The notes beneath the pieces are model-generated. The model was not told where the DNA came from. It made no database searches and was given only the letters and a program-made list of their open reading frames with translations. From JBDGPU01 sp042219525 (GTDB lineage Archaea > Halobacteriota > Halobacteria > Halobacteriales > Haloferacaceae), in contig JBDGPU010000156.1 of assembly GCA_042219525.1 (NCBI GenBank), forward strand, positions 1 to 35,769: a stretch of DNA of 35,769 nt, read 5' to 3'. How positions within the stretch are numbered: position 1 is the stretch's first letter; each line of letters begins with the position of its first letter. The position numbers and the translations under genes were made by a program. Below, one piece after another: positions 1 to 7,571 of this stretch.

Positions 1-262
1 GCTCAGCGACCGCGAGCGGCCGAGGGCTTTCTGGGTGTTTGCGGTGCTGTCCAGAGCAGGACCGTATCACCTATTTAAACCGACTAATAAAGAGCGGCCG
101 AGGGCTTTCTGGGCGTTTGCGGTGCTGTCAACCACAGCAGCGTCTGCACCTGGGCAACCATCTTCGAAGTGAGAGCGGGCGAGGGCTTTCGAGGAGACTA
201 CGTTGCCGTCAAGCGGGAGACCGTCTCACCTGTTCAAAATTACTTATAAATCCCCTCCAGAA
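1..262 (+). repeat. Interspersed repeat cluster, left edge (three units)
   Basis: Three tandem, diverging copies of a unit whose core reads GCGGCCGAGGGCTTTCTGG and then a body ending GCGGTGCTGTC. The cores lie at about 14-51, 92-129 and 173-210 (the last degenerate). They are separated by short A/T-rich spacers resembling TATA boxes (ACTAATAAAG near 82-92, CTTATAAAT near 242-250). A segment near 134-150 carries the GCAGCAGCGTCTGCAC hairpin sequence seen in the right-hand array. The first 20 bases match 7241-7260, so the left edge is probably the tail of another element like those around pgi, cut by the window boundary. I see no credible gene here; the open frames through it are by-products of the repeat. 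Confidence 0.75.
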
Positions 263-318
263 ACCCCGCCCACAGCGAACTACCCTACTCAAAAAACACC
301 CAAAACGACCGAGAAGAC

Positions 319-1746
319 CTATCGATTCAGCGTGTGGATCGCCTGGTCCTGCGCGTTCTCGGCGGCCTCCATCACGGCCTCCGAGAGCGTCGGGTGCGTG
401 TGGATCGTCGACCCGACGTCTTCCACGGTCGCACCCATCTCGATGGCCAGCCCAACTTCGGCGATCAACTCCGAGGCCTCCGGGCCGACGATCTGCGCGC
501 CGAGGATAAACCCGGCGTCGGCGTCGGCGACGATGCGGACGAAGCCGTCCGTGTGCCCCGTCGTCAGCGCGCGACCGGAGGCGTTGAACGGCATCTCGCC
601 GACTTGCGTCTCGAAGCCGGCGTCCTCGGCCTCGGCTTCCGTCATACCGACGGTGCCGATTTCGGGGTCGGTGAAGACCGCGGCCGGGATGGCCTGATAG
701 TCGAGGGCCGCGGGCTCGCCGGCGATGACCTCGGCGGCAACGATGCCCTCCTTCGAGGCCTTGTGCGCGAGCATCGGCTCGCCGGCGACGTCGCCGACGG
801 CGAAGATGTGCTCCTGCTCGGTGCGGGCGCGGTCGTCGGTCTCGATGAAGCCGTTCTCGTTCGTCTCCAGCCCGGCTTCCTCGAGGTCGAGCGTGTCCGA
901 AACCGGCTGGCGGCCGACGGCGACGAGCACCTTGTCGGCGGGGTAGGTCGACTCCTCGCCGTCCTCCGTTTCAGTGTGCACGTGGTAGCCGCCGTCCGGG
1001 GCTTCCGACCAGTCCGAGGCGCCCTCGCCGAACTGGAACTCGATGCCGAGGTCCTCCGCGCGGTTGCGGACGACGCGCTTCACGTCGTCCTCGTACGGGA
1101 GCAGGATGTCGTCGAGCATCTCGACGACGGTCACGTCGCTGCCGAGCTTGGCGTAGACGGTCGCCAGCTCCATGCCGATGTAGCCGCCGCCGACGACGAC
1201 GAGCCGGTCCGGGACCGTCTCGGCCGCGAGCGCCTGCTCGGAGGCCCAGATGTGGTCCTCGCTGTACGGGAAGCCGGGGACTTCGATGGGTCGGGAGCCG
1301 GTCGCGATGATCGCGTGCTCGAAGTTGATCGACTCGGAGCCCTGGCCCTCGCCGCCGTGCGCGACGCGGACCTTGTTCTCGTCGGCGAAGGTGGCGGTGC
1401 CCTCGATGAGGTTGACGCCGTTCGCCTTACAGAGCTTCTCGACGCCGCTCGTCAGCGAGTCGACGACGTCGTCCTTCCAGCCCTGCATGCCCGCGAGGTC
1501 GATGGCGGGGTCGGCGTGGATGCCCATCTCCTCGGCGTTGCCCGCCTCGTGGGCGACGTCCGTGCCGGTGATGAGCGCCTTCGAGGGGATACAGCCACGG
1601 TTGAGGCAGGCGCCCCCGTAGGCGTCGCGCTCGACGAGCGTCGTGTCGAGGCCCTCCTGAGCGGCGCGAATGGCGGCCACGTAGCCGCCCGGCCCGGCGC
1701 CGATGACCAGTACGTCAGTGCCAGTTGAGATATCTCCGACGACCAT
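319..1746 (-). CDS. lpdA: Dihydrolipoyl dehydrogenase (E3)
   Basis: Flavoprotein of 475 residues that reoxidises the dihydrolipoyl arm of the E2 subunit with NAD+. The FAD-binding GAGPGG is at residues 16-21, the redox-active disulfide CLNRGC at 47-52, an NAD-binding GGGYIG motif lies near residue 187, and the C-terminal dimer-interface signature HPTLSE near 451-456 supplies the catalytic His-Glu pair. Length and domain order are normal for the family and all key residues are present. It is the last gene of the four-gene operon; its ATG directly abuts the TAA of the E2 gene, which suggests translational coupling. It may also serve other lipoate-dependent complexes (established for the family, not visible here). 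Confidence 0.97.
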   Translation of the reverse strand: MVVGDISTGTDVLVIGAGPGGYVAAIRAAQEGLDTTLVERDAYGGACLNRGCIPSKALITGTDVAHEAGNAEEMGIHADPAIDLAGMQGWKDDVVDSLTSGVEKLCKANGVNLIEGTATFADENKVRVAHGGEGQGSESINFEHAIIATGSRPIEVPGFPYSEDHIWASEQALAAETVPDRLVVVGGGYIGMELATVYAKLGSDVTVVEMLDDILLPYEDDVKRVVRNRAEDLGIEFQFGEGASDWSEAPDGGYHVHTETEDGEESTYPADKVLVAVGRQPVSDTLDLEEAGLETNENGFIETDDRARTEQEHIFAVGDVAGEPMLAHKASKEGIVAAEVIAGEPAALDYQAIPAAVFTDPEIGTVGMTEAEAEDAGFETQVGEMPFNASGRALTTGHTDGFVRIVADADAGFILGAQIVGPEASELIAEVGLAIEMGATVEDVGSTIHTHPTLSEAVMEAAENAQDQAIHTLNR

Positions 1747-3375
1747 TTACTCGGTTAACAGCAGCAGTGGATTGTTAAGGTGTTCCATCACGGTGTTGGT
1801 GAACTCCGCGGCCTCCGCGCCGTCGATGACACGGTGGTCGATAGAGAGCGACAGCGGGAGCGTTTCGCGGGCGACGACGTCGTCGCCCTCGACGACCGGG
1901 CGCTTCTCGATGCCGCCCAGCCCTAAAATCCCGGTCTCAGGGTAGTTGATGATCGGCGTGGCGTACTCGCCGCCGATGGCGCCGAAGTTGGTGATCGTGA
2001 AGGTGCCGCCCTTCATCTCGGCGGGCTTCAGTTTCCGCTCGCGGGCCCGCTTCGCGAGGTCGTTGACCTCGGCCGCAAGCTCGACGAGCCCTTTCTGGTC
2101 GACGTTCTCGACGACGGGAACCATCAGGCCCGCGTCCGTCGCCACCGCGATGCCGATGTTGTAGTAGTGCTTGACCTCGATCTCCTCCTCGTCCTCGCGG
2201 AGTTCGGAGTTGAGGATGGGGTACTCCTTCAGGCCGGCCACGATGGCCTTCATCACGAACGGCATGTAGGTGAGCTTCACCTCCTGCGCTTCGGCCTTCG
2301 GCTTCAGCTGCTCGCGCGCGTCGACGAGGTCCGTGACCTCGGCCGTGTCGTGGTGCGTGACGTGCGGCGCCGTGTACTTCGACTGCGCCATCTGCTCGCC
2401 GATGGTCCGCCGGACGCCCTTGTACGGACGCGTCTCCGACGGTTCGGGGCCGGCGACCTCGGCGCCCGCTTCGGGGGCACCCGCCGCCGTCTCCGCAGCC
2501 TCAGCCGCTTCGACAGCCTCGGCCTCGCCGCGCTTCGCGGCGGCGAACTCGCGGACCTGCTCCGCGGTGACGAACGCTTCGCCCTCGCGCGTCTTGTCCG
2601 TCGGAACGTTGTCGATGTCGACGCCCTCCTCGCGGGCAACGCGCCGGGTCGCGGGCACCGCGAGCGTCTTCTCGCGGTCGGCCGCCGCGGCCACTTCTAC
2701 AGCTTGGCCTGCGCCAGCGCCTGCCTCGGCGCCGGCTTCCGGCTCGCGCTTCGAGACCGCGGACTTTCGCTCGGTCGGTTCCGCCTCCGTCGCCGGCGCC
2801 GCCTCTGGCTCCGGCGCACCGCTCTCTGCGTGCTCGCGAACGTCGGCCTCGGTGACGCGGCCGCCGGGCCCGCTGCCCTCGACCTCGCTGATGTCGACGC
2901 CGAGCTCGCGCGCGACGCGGCGAGCCGACGGCGGGGCGAAGGTGCGTCCCTCGCCGGTCGAGACCTCCTCGGTGGCCTCCGCCGTTGCTTCCGCGGCTTC
3001 CGCCGTTGCTTCTGCTTCCGCGGCTTCCGCCGTTGCTTCCGCGGCTTCCGCCGTCGCTTCTGCTTCCGCGGCTTCTGCCCCCGCCTCGGCTTCCGCCTCT
3101 GCTTCGGCGGCCTCACCCTCGGTCTCGCCCTCCTCGGGCACCTCGAAGGTGATGATCACGTCGCCGACGGGGACCATCTCGCCCTCCTCGGCGAGCAGTT
3201 CCTTCACGGTCCCATTGTACGGGGACGGGACCTCGACGAGCGCCTTGTCCGTCTCGACCTCGGCGACGGGCTGGTCCTCCGTGACCGTGTCGCCGGGGGC
3301 GACGAGCCAGGAGACCAGCTCGCCCTCGGCGACGCCCTCGCCCACGTCCGGGAGTTCGAATTCTTTCGTGACCAT
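1747..3375 (-). CDS. pdhC: Dihydrolipoamide acyltransferase (E2) with two subunit-binding domains
   Basis: Core acyltransferase of the complex, 542 residues. I chose the ATG at 3375 (MVTKEFELPD) over an upstream in-frame ATG because it starts exactly at the lipoyl domain and leaves 1 bp after the E1 beta stop. Domains: lipoyl domain 1-80 with the lipoylated lysine in ETDKA (Lys44); a Glu/Ala linker 83-137 of AEA/TAEA repeats; a peripheral subunit-binding domain at 146-183 (PPSARRVARELGVD); a second, similar one at 238-280 (VPATRRVAREEGVD); another Ala/Glu linker; and the catalytic domain from about 315 ending in DHRVIDG (His514, Asp518). Most E2 proteins have one subunit-binding domain. The acyl substrate (pyruvate or a branched-chain 2-oxoacid) cannot be read from sequence, so the gene symbol is conventional. 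Confidence 0.95.
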   Translation of the reverse strand: MVTKEFELPDVGEGVAEGELVSWLVAPGDTVTEDQPVAEVETDKALVEVPSPYNGTVKELLAEEGEMVPVGDVIITFEVPEEGETEGEAAEAEAEAEAGAEAAEAEATAEAAEATAEAAEAEATAEAAEATAEATEEVSTGEGRTFAPPSARRVARELGVDISEVEGSGPGGRVTEADVREHAESGAPEPEAAPATEAEPTERKSAVSKREPEAGAEAGAGAGQAVEVAAAADREKTLAVPATRRVAREEGVDIDNVPTDKTREGEAFVTAEQVREFAAAKRGEAEAVEAAEAAETAAGAPEAGAEVAGPEPSETRPYKGVRRTIGEQMAQSKYTAPHVTHHDTAEVTDLVDAREQLKPKAEAQEVKLTYMPFVMKAIVAGLKEYPILNSELREDEEEIEVKHYYNIGIAVATDAGLMVPVVENVDQKGLVELAAEVNDLAKRARERKLKPAEMKGGTFTITNFGAIGGEYATPIINYPETGILGLGGIEKRPVVEGDDVVARETLPLSLSIDHRVIDGAEAAEFTNTVMEHLNNPLLLLTE

Positions 3376-3376
3376 G

Positions 3377-4372
3377 TTAGAACTCCACCGCGTCCTTGAC
3401 GCCTTCCTCGATGCGCGCGGCACACGGGAGGTAGTAGTCCTCCAGCGCGTACAGCGGGTACGGGACGTCGTAGCCGGCGATCCGGGAGACGGGCGCCTCC
3501 TGGTGGAGCAACGCCTCCTCCTGCAGGATGGCGGTAATCTCCGCGCCGATGCCGCCAGTCTTCGGCGCCTCGTGGACGATGGCAGCGCGGCCCGTCTGCT
3601 TGAACGCCTCGACGATGCTCTCGCGGTCGAGCGGGGAGATGGTCCGCAGGTCGAGGACGTGACAGTCGATCCCCTCCTCGGCGAGGCTCTCGGCGGCCTC
3701 CATCGTCGGGCGCGTCATCGCGCCGTAGGTGTACAGCGTGACGTCGTCGCCCTCGCGGCGGGTCGCTGCCTCGCCGAGCGGGACGGTGTGGTCGCCCTCG
3801 GGCACCTCCTCGCGGAAGGCCCGGTAGATGAGCTTCGGCTCGAGGAAGACGACCGGGTCCGGGTCGCGGATCGCGGAGGCGAGCAGCCCCTTCGCGTCCG
3901 CGGGCGTCGACGGAATGACGACCTGCAGGCCGGCCTCGTGAGCGTAGAAGGCTTCCTTCGACTCCGAGTGGTGCTCGGGCGCGCGGATGCCGCCGCCGTA
4001 GGGCGCGCGCAGCACCATCGGCAGGCTGTGGTCCCCGCGGGTCCGGGTGCGGAACCGCGACATGTGCGAGACGATCTGGTCGAAGCCGGGGTACATGAAG
4101 CCGGAGAACTGCATCTCCGGGACCGGCTTCATCCCCATCGCGGCCATGCCGACCGCGGTGCCAATGATGCCGGACTCGGCCAGCGGCGTGTCGATGACGC
4201 GGTCCTCGCCGAACTCGTTGTAGAGGCCCTCGGTGGCCCTGAAGACGCCGCCGTTCTTCCCGACGTCCTCGCCCATGACGACGACCTCGTCGTCGCGTTC
4301 GAGTTCGGTGTGTAGTCCGTCGCGGACTGCCTGTACGAGCGTCAGGTTCTGCGTCTGCTGTGACTCGCTCAT
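3377..4372 (-). CDS. pdhB: 2-oxoacid dehydrogenase E1 component, beta subunit
   Basis: A 331-residue transketolase-like beta subunit that forms the thiamine-diphosphate active site together with E1 alpha. Visible signatures are GEDVG near residue 35, the stretch ending TPLAESGIIG near 62-71, the Gly-rich segment around MYPGFDQI, RAPYGGGIRAPEHHS in the middle, and the C-terminal transketolase fold. Length is normal. The gene starts 1 bp after the E1 alpha stop and ends 1 bp before the E2 start. E1 of this type in haloarchaea is debated as pyruvate- or branched-chain-specific: these organisms normally oxidise pyruvate with a ferredoxin oxidoreductase (established), so a branched-chain or other 2-oxoacid substrate is a real alternative. 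Confidence 0.95.
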   Translation of the reverse strand: MSESQQTQNLTLVQAVRDGLHTELERDDEVVVMGEDVGKNGGVFRATEGLYNEFGEDRVIDTPLAESGIIGTAVGMAAMGMKPVPEMQFSGFMYPGFDQIVSHMSRFRTRTRGDHSLPMVLRAPYGGGIRAPEHHSESKEAFYAHEAGLQVVIPSTPADAKGLLASAIRDPDPVVFLEPKLIYRAFREEVPEGDHTVPLGEAATRREGDDVTLYTYGAMTRPTMEAAESLAEEGIDCHVLDLRTISPLDRESIVEAFKQTGRAAIVHEAPKTGGIGAEITAILQEEALLHQEAPVSRIAGYDVPYPLYALEDYYLPCAARIEEGVKDAVEF

Positions 4373-4373
4373 C

Positions 4374-5480
4374 TTAGTCCTCCAGGAACGCGTCGTCGCC
4401 GTGCTTCTCGCGGATTTCCGCGAACTCCGCGTACTGCTCCTCGAGGTTCGCCGTCGTCTCCGCGTAGACGTTGTCGAACATCTCGCGCGGGTCCGGACGC
4501 GGGACCGATTCCGCCGCGTCGATGGCGTCGGCGACCTGCGTCTTCACGCTCTCCTCGATTTCCTCGTGGCGCTCGTCGTCCATGATCCCTTCCGCGCGGA
4601 GGTACGCCTCCAGTCGCGGGATGGGGTCTTTGTCCTTCCAGCGCTCGACCTCCTCCTCGTCGCGGTAGACGGTCGGGTCGTCCGCCGTCGTGTGCGCGCC
4701 GAAGCGGTACTGGACCGCCTCGATCATCGTCGGCCGGAGCTGGTCCTCCTCCGGGTCGCGGGCCTTCTCGAGGGCGGCCTGCGTCACCTTGTAGACGGCG
4801 AGGGGGTCCATCCCGTCGACCTGCACGCCCGTGAAGCCGTAGGCGTTGGCCTTCTGCGCGAGGGTCTCGGACTTCGTCTGTCGCTCGCGCGGCACGGAGA
4901 TGGCCCACTGGTTGTTGTTACAGAAGAAGACGTTCGGGGTGTCGAAGACGCCCGCGAAGTTGAGCCCCTCGTGGAAGTCGCCCTCGCTGGTAGCGCCGTC
5001 GCCGAAGTAACAGAGGACGACGTCGTCCTCGTTGCCGCGGAGCTTCTTCGCCCACGCCGCGCCCGTCGCGTGCGGGATCTGGGACGCGATGGGGACCGCG
5101 ACCGGGAAGATGTTCGTCCCCTCGGGCGTGTTGTTCCCCTCCTCGTGGCCCATCCAGTAGAGGAGCGTTCCCTCGAGCGGGAGGCCCCGCACCAGCGCGG
5201 CGCCGTGCTCCCGGTAGGAGGGGACGATCCAGTCGTCCTCGGCCAGCGCGAACGCGCTGCCGATCTGGGCGCCCTCCTGGCCCGACAGCGGCGGGTAGGT
5301 GCCCATCCGGCCCTGGCGCTGGAGGCTGACGGCCCGCTCGTCGAAGTGGCGGGCCAGTTTCATGTACCGGTACATCTCGATGAGGTCCTCGTCCGCGAGG
5401 TCGGGCACGTCGCCGACGACACTCCCGTCCTCGTCGAGGACCTGAATCATGTCGTCCGGGTCACGCTCGAGTAGACTCAC
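4374..5480 (-). CDS. pdhA: 2-oxoacid dehydrogenase E1 component, alpha subunit
   Basis: First gene of the operon, about 368 residues. It binds thiamine diphosphate through GDGATSEGDFHEG followed 26 residues later by NNNQWAIS, the classical GDG-N(26)-NN motif. It also has the substrate-channel and phosphorylation-loop-like segment YRFGAHTTADDPTVYRD. I prefer the GTG at 5480 (protein MSLLERDPDD) because haloarchaeal homologues typically begin MSxLQRD; a second in-frame GTG at 5492 would add four residues. A 1-bp gap separates it from E1 beta. The complex decarboxylates a 2-oxoacid and passes the acyl group to the lipoyl arm of E2. Confidence 0.94.
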   Translation of the reverse strand: MSLLERDPDDMIQVLDEDGSVVGDVPDLADEDLIEMYRYMKLARHFDERAVSLQRQGRMGTYPPLSGQEGAQIGSAFALAEDDWIVPSYREHGAALVRGLPLEGTLLYWMGHEEGNNTPEGTNIFPVAVPIASQIPHATGAAWAKKLRGNEDDVVLCYFGDGATSEGDFHEGLNFAGVFDTPNVFFCNNNQWAISVPRERQTKSETLAQKANAYGFTGVQVDGMDPLAVYKVTQAALEKARDPEEDQLRPTMIEAVQYRFGAHTTADDPTVYRDEEEVERWKDKDPIPRLEAYLRAEGIMDDERHEEIEESVKTQVADAIDAAESVPRPDPREMFDNVYAETTANLEEQYAEFAEIREKHGDDAFLED

Positions 5481-5492
5481 AGTCGAACCCAC

Positions 5493-5847
5493 CTGTGCAT
5501 ACCCGAAACTCCGACCCAGGACTCTTAGGGTTTTCGTAAATAATTTACTATGGTCAGAAATTCTGCCAACCGCCGCGGAACTGTCCAGGGCGAGGGGCCA
5601 TAATTAGACAATTTCAACATCACCCCGCCAACTGGCAATACTTTCGTGATCAATCCGGATATACCCGAACAGTAATGGACAAACGGGAAGGTTTCCCGAC
5701 GTATCACCGGAGACCATCGTGGCTCCGCCTCTCGATCGTGGGTCGTGATAGCACACAGTCGAGTGCGACGGTAGCACACAGTCGGGTGCGACGGCGGCGC
5801 GGCAGAGGGCACGAGGCTCCCCTTCTCATCGAGGCAACCTCCATCAC
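5493..5847 (-). promoter_or_regulatory. Upstream region of the 2-oxoacid dehydrogenase operon
   Basis: Gene-free stretch. On the minus strand an A/T-rich segment, AAATTATTTACG (about 5536-5547), lies roughly 60 bp before the chosen E1 alpha start and is the best TATA-box candidate in an otherwise GC-rich region. The rest (5560-5847) holds two short direct repeats of GCACACAGTCG type (about 5751-5785) and nothing I can name. The open frames here read into the 16-bp repeat and are not convincing genes. Confidence 0.35.
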
Positions 5848-5970
5848 TTCCGGCCACCATCGCTTCCGGCCACCGTCGCTTCCGGCCACCATCGCTTCCG
5901 GCCACCGTCGCTTCCGGCCACCGTCGCTTCCGGCCACCGTCGCTTCCGGCCACCGTCGCTTCCGGCGCCA
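5848..5970. repeat. 16-bp tandem repeat, eight copies
   Basis: The unit TTCCGGCCACCRTCGC (R = A or G) recurs with an exact 16-bp period, at 5848, 5864, 5880, 5896, 5912, 5928, 5944 and 5960. The array sits directly behind the stop codon of the methyltransferase gene (5979). Because 16 is not a multiple of 3, every frame is traversed and stop codons are absent, which creates artificial open frames on both strands. It looks like a minisatellite prone to copy-number change. Confidence 0.9.
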
Positions 5971-5978
5971 TCCCGCCG

Positions 5979-6611
5979 TCAGCCCGACTCCCGTAACGCG
6001 ACGAAGTTCACGATGTCGCTGTCCTCCCGGATCGGCTCGCGTTCCGTGACGGTGTAGCCGAGGTCGACGAGTTCCGCTTGGACCTCGTCGGCGGAACAGC
6101 CGAGGTGCGGATGCGCTTCGACGGTGAGCAACCGGGGGGTGAAGTCGAGGGCCCGTAGCACGTCGAGTTCGGCGCCCTCGCAGTCGACGTCAAGGACGTC
6201 GCAGCGGGGGACGGCGCCCGGCGGAAGGGAGTCGCCGCTGACCTCCCCGAAGATCCGCTCGCTCGACTCGGTGACCGGGCCGATCGCGGCGTGGTCGAGG
6301 GAAACGATGTCGCCGACGCCGTTGACCTCGACCGTCCGGCGAAGGCGGTCGAACATCTTCGAACTCGGCTCGAACACCGTCACGTCGCCCTCGAAGTGGG
6401 TCATGCGTGCGGCGACGACTGCGGTCGTTCCCCAGCCGCCGCCGACCACGACGACGCTGTCGCCGCGCCGGACGTGTCGGCGCAGCGCCTCGACGACCGC
6501 CCCCTCGTGGTCGGGGTAGTGGTCCTGCTCCGGCGCGAATTCGGTGCCGGGGACGGCGACGCCGTTCAAGATCCGGGTGCGGTCGACCGGTTCCTCTCTC
6601 GCGTCTATCAT
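5979..6611 (-). CDS. FkbM-like SAM-dependent methyltransferase
   Basis: A protein of 210 residues with a Rossmann methyltransferase core. VVVVGGGWGTTAVVAA is the SAM-binding glycine loop (motif I), DVTVFEPS carries the acidic residue expected to bind the SAM ribose, and CDVLDVDCEGAELDVLRAL matches the characteristic 'D-E-G-x-E-xx-xL' motif of the FkbM family. The C-terminal LTVEAHPHLG and ELVDLGYTV segments also fit that family. I chose the ATG at 6611 (MIDAREEP) over one six codons upstream. No glycosyltransferase or secondary-metabolite genes adjoin it, so the substrate is unknown. Its 3' end touches the 16-bp repeat array. Confidence 0.75.
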   Translation of the reverse strand: MIDAREEPVDRTRILNGVAVPGTEFAPEQDHYPDHEGAVVEALRRHVRRGDSVVVVGGGWGTTAVVAARMTHFEGDVTVFEPSSKMFDRLRRTVEVNGVGDIVSLDHAAIGPVTESSERIFGEVSGDSLPPGAVPRCDVLDVDCEGAELDVLRALDFTPRLLTVEAHPHLGCSADEVQAELVDLGYTVTEREPIREDSDIVNFVALRESG

Positions 6612-6739
6612 ACGATATGTACCGATCAAGACGACTTTAGGTTTCGTGTGGTCTGGTAACGCGTTTGTTCAGTATTGAGATGATTCGAAGTGGTCAGGCC
6701 AAGCTCACAGACGCTCTTGGCGGGCTCGTATCCTCGGTT

Positions 6740-7500
6740 TCCGAGCGGTCGCGCTTATAAATCGGATCGGCTGACGTCGTTGGCGACACCACTCAGCATG
6801 CCCAGAAAGCCCCAGCCGCTGAGCGCTCGCGCTGCTCGCTGCGCTCCTCACCCGGCTCGCTCACTGCGTTCGCTCGCCGGGTTGCGGTGCTAACTTCGCA
6901 GGGCGTCCCGCTCAGCGGCTGCCCCTTTCAGTCCCGCCCGGGAGTGATGGCCGGGTGTCGCCTGGGGCGGTTGGTTGGCCGTCGCGGCGCGGATGCGGTG
7001 GCGCGCGCGAGCAACGCGTGCGAGGGAGGGCGGCGCCAAGGCGTTGCGGTTCCGGCGCCGACCGAGGCTGGGGAGGGGTGAGGCTTGCGGTAGCTATGCG
7101 GTTGCGGTGCTGTCGCGGTGCTGTTGCTGTCGCGGTTGCGGTCCTGGCGGACTGAAAGGGCGACGGCCGGTCGCGCCAGCGGGGAGTCGCTGAGACAGGC
7201 CCTATCTGCGCCGGGCGGTGCGGAGAGGCGCAGATATCCTGCTCAGCGACCGCGAGCGGCCGAGGGCTTTCTGGACGTTTGCGGTGCTGTCGAGAGCAAG
7301 CCCGTATCACCTGTTCAAACCTGCTTATAAAGAGCGGCCGAGGGCTTTCTGGACGTTTGCGGTGCTGACAAGCGCAGCAGCGTCTGCGCTTTTAAATATC
7401 GTTTATAAGTAAAAACGACCGAGGGCTTTCGAGGAGTTGGCGCTGTTGTTAAGCGCAGCAGCGTCTACTTCTTTAAGTACAGTTTATAAGCAAATGCGAC
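6740..7500 (+). repeat. Composite structured repeat element A, upstream of pgi
   Basis: Non-coding, repeat-built block. Left part: TTATAAATCGG (about 6755), then a core ACACCACTCAGCATGCCCAG leading into AAAGCCCCAGCCGCTGAGC (6811-6830). This pairs with GCTCAGCGGCTG...CTTTC at 6911-6932, giving a large stem-loop whose interior holds a smaller ACCCGGC/GCCGGGT hairpin. Middle: tandem GCGGTGCTGTCGC-type microrepeats up to about 7150, then CTGAAAGGGCGACGGCC. Right part: three units with the core GCGGCCGAGGGCTTTC (7254, 7332 and a degenerate one near 7414), each followed by a TATA-like TTATAA. The right-hand core is the reverse complement of the left-hand core, so the element has inverted ends. A close relative lies on the other side of pgi. 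No convincing gene is present, although several GC-rich open frames cross it. Confidence 0.7.
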
Positions 7501-7571
7501 CAAACCCCCACACGCCAAAACCGGATCCCGACACGACAACGAATAAGCCGCCACCGCGCACTCCTCCAGTT

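Noticed and set aside
2167..4315. Long + strand open frames antisense to the dehydrogenase operon
   Set aside because: Typical of GC-rich genes read on the opposite strand; the minus-strand proteins have complete domains and catalytic residues.
5525..5971. Protein with a 16-residue repeat opposite the 16-bp minisatellite
   Set aside because: The frame exists because the repeat lacks stops in all frames; similar frames appear on both strands and none has a family match.
6887..7330. Several short GC-rich open frames inside repeat element A
   Set aside because: The equivalent frames in element B are interrupted or encode different peptides, so folding rather than coding seems conserved.
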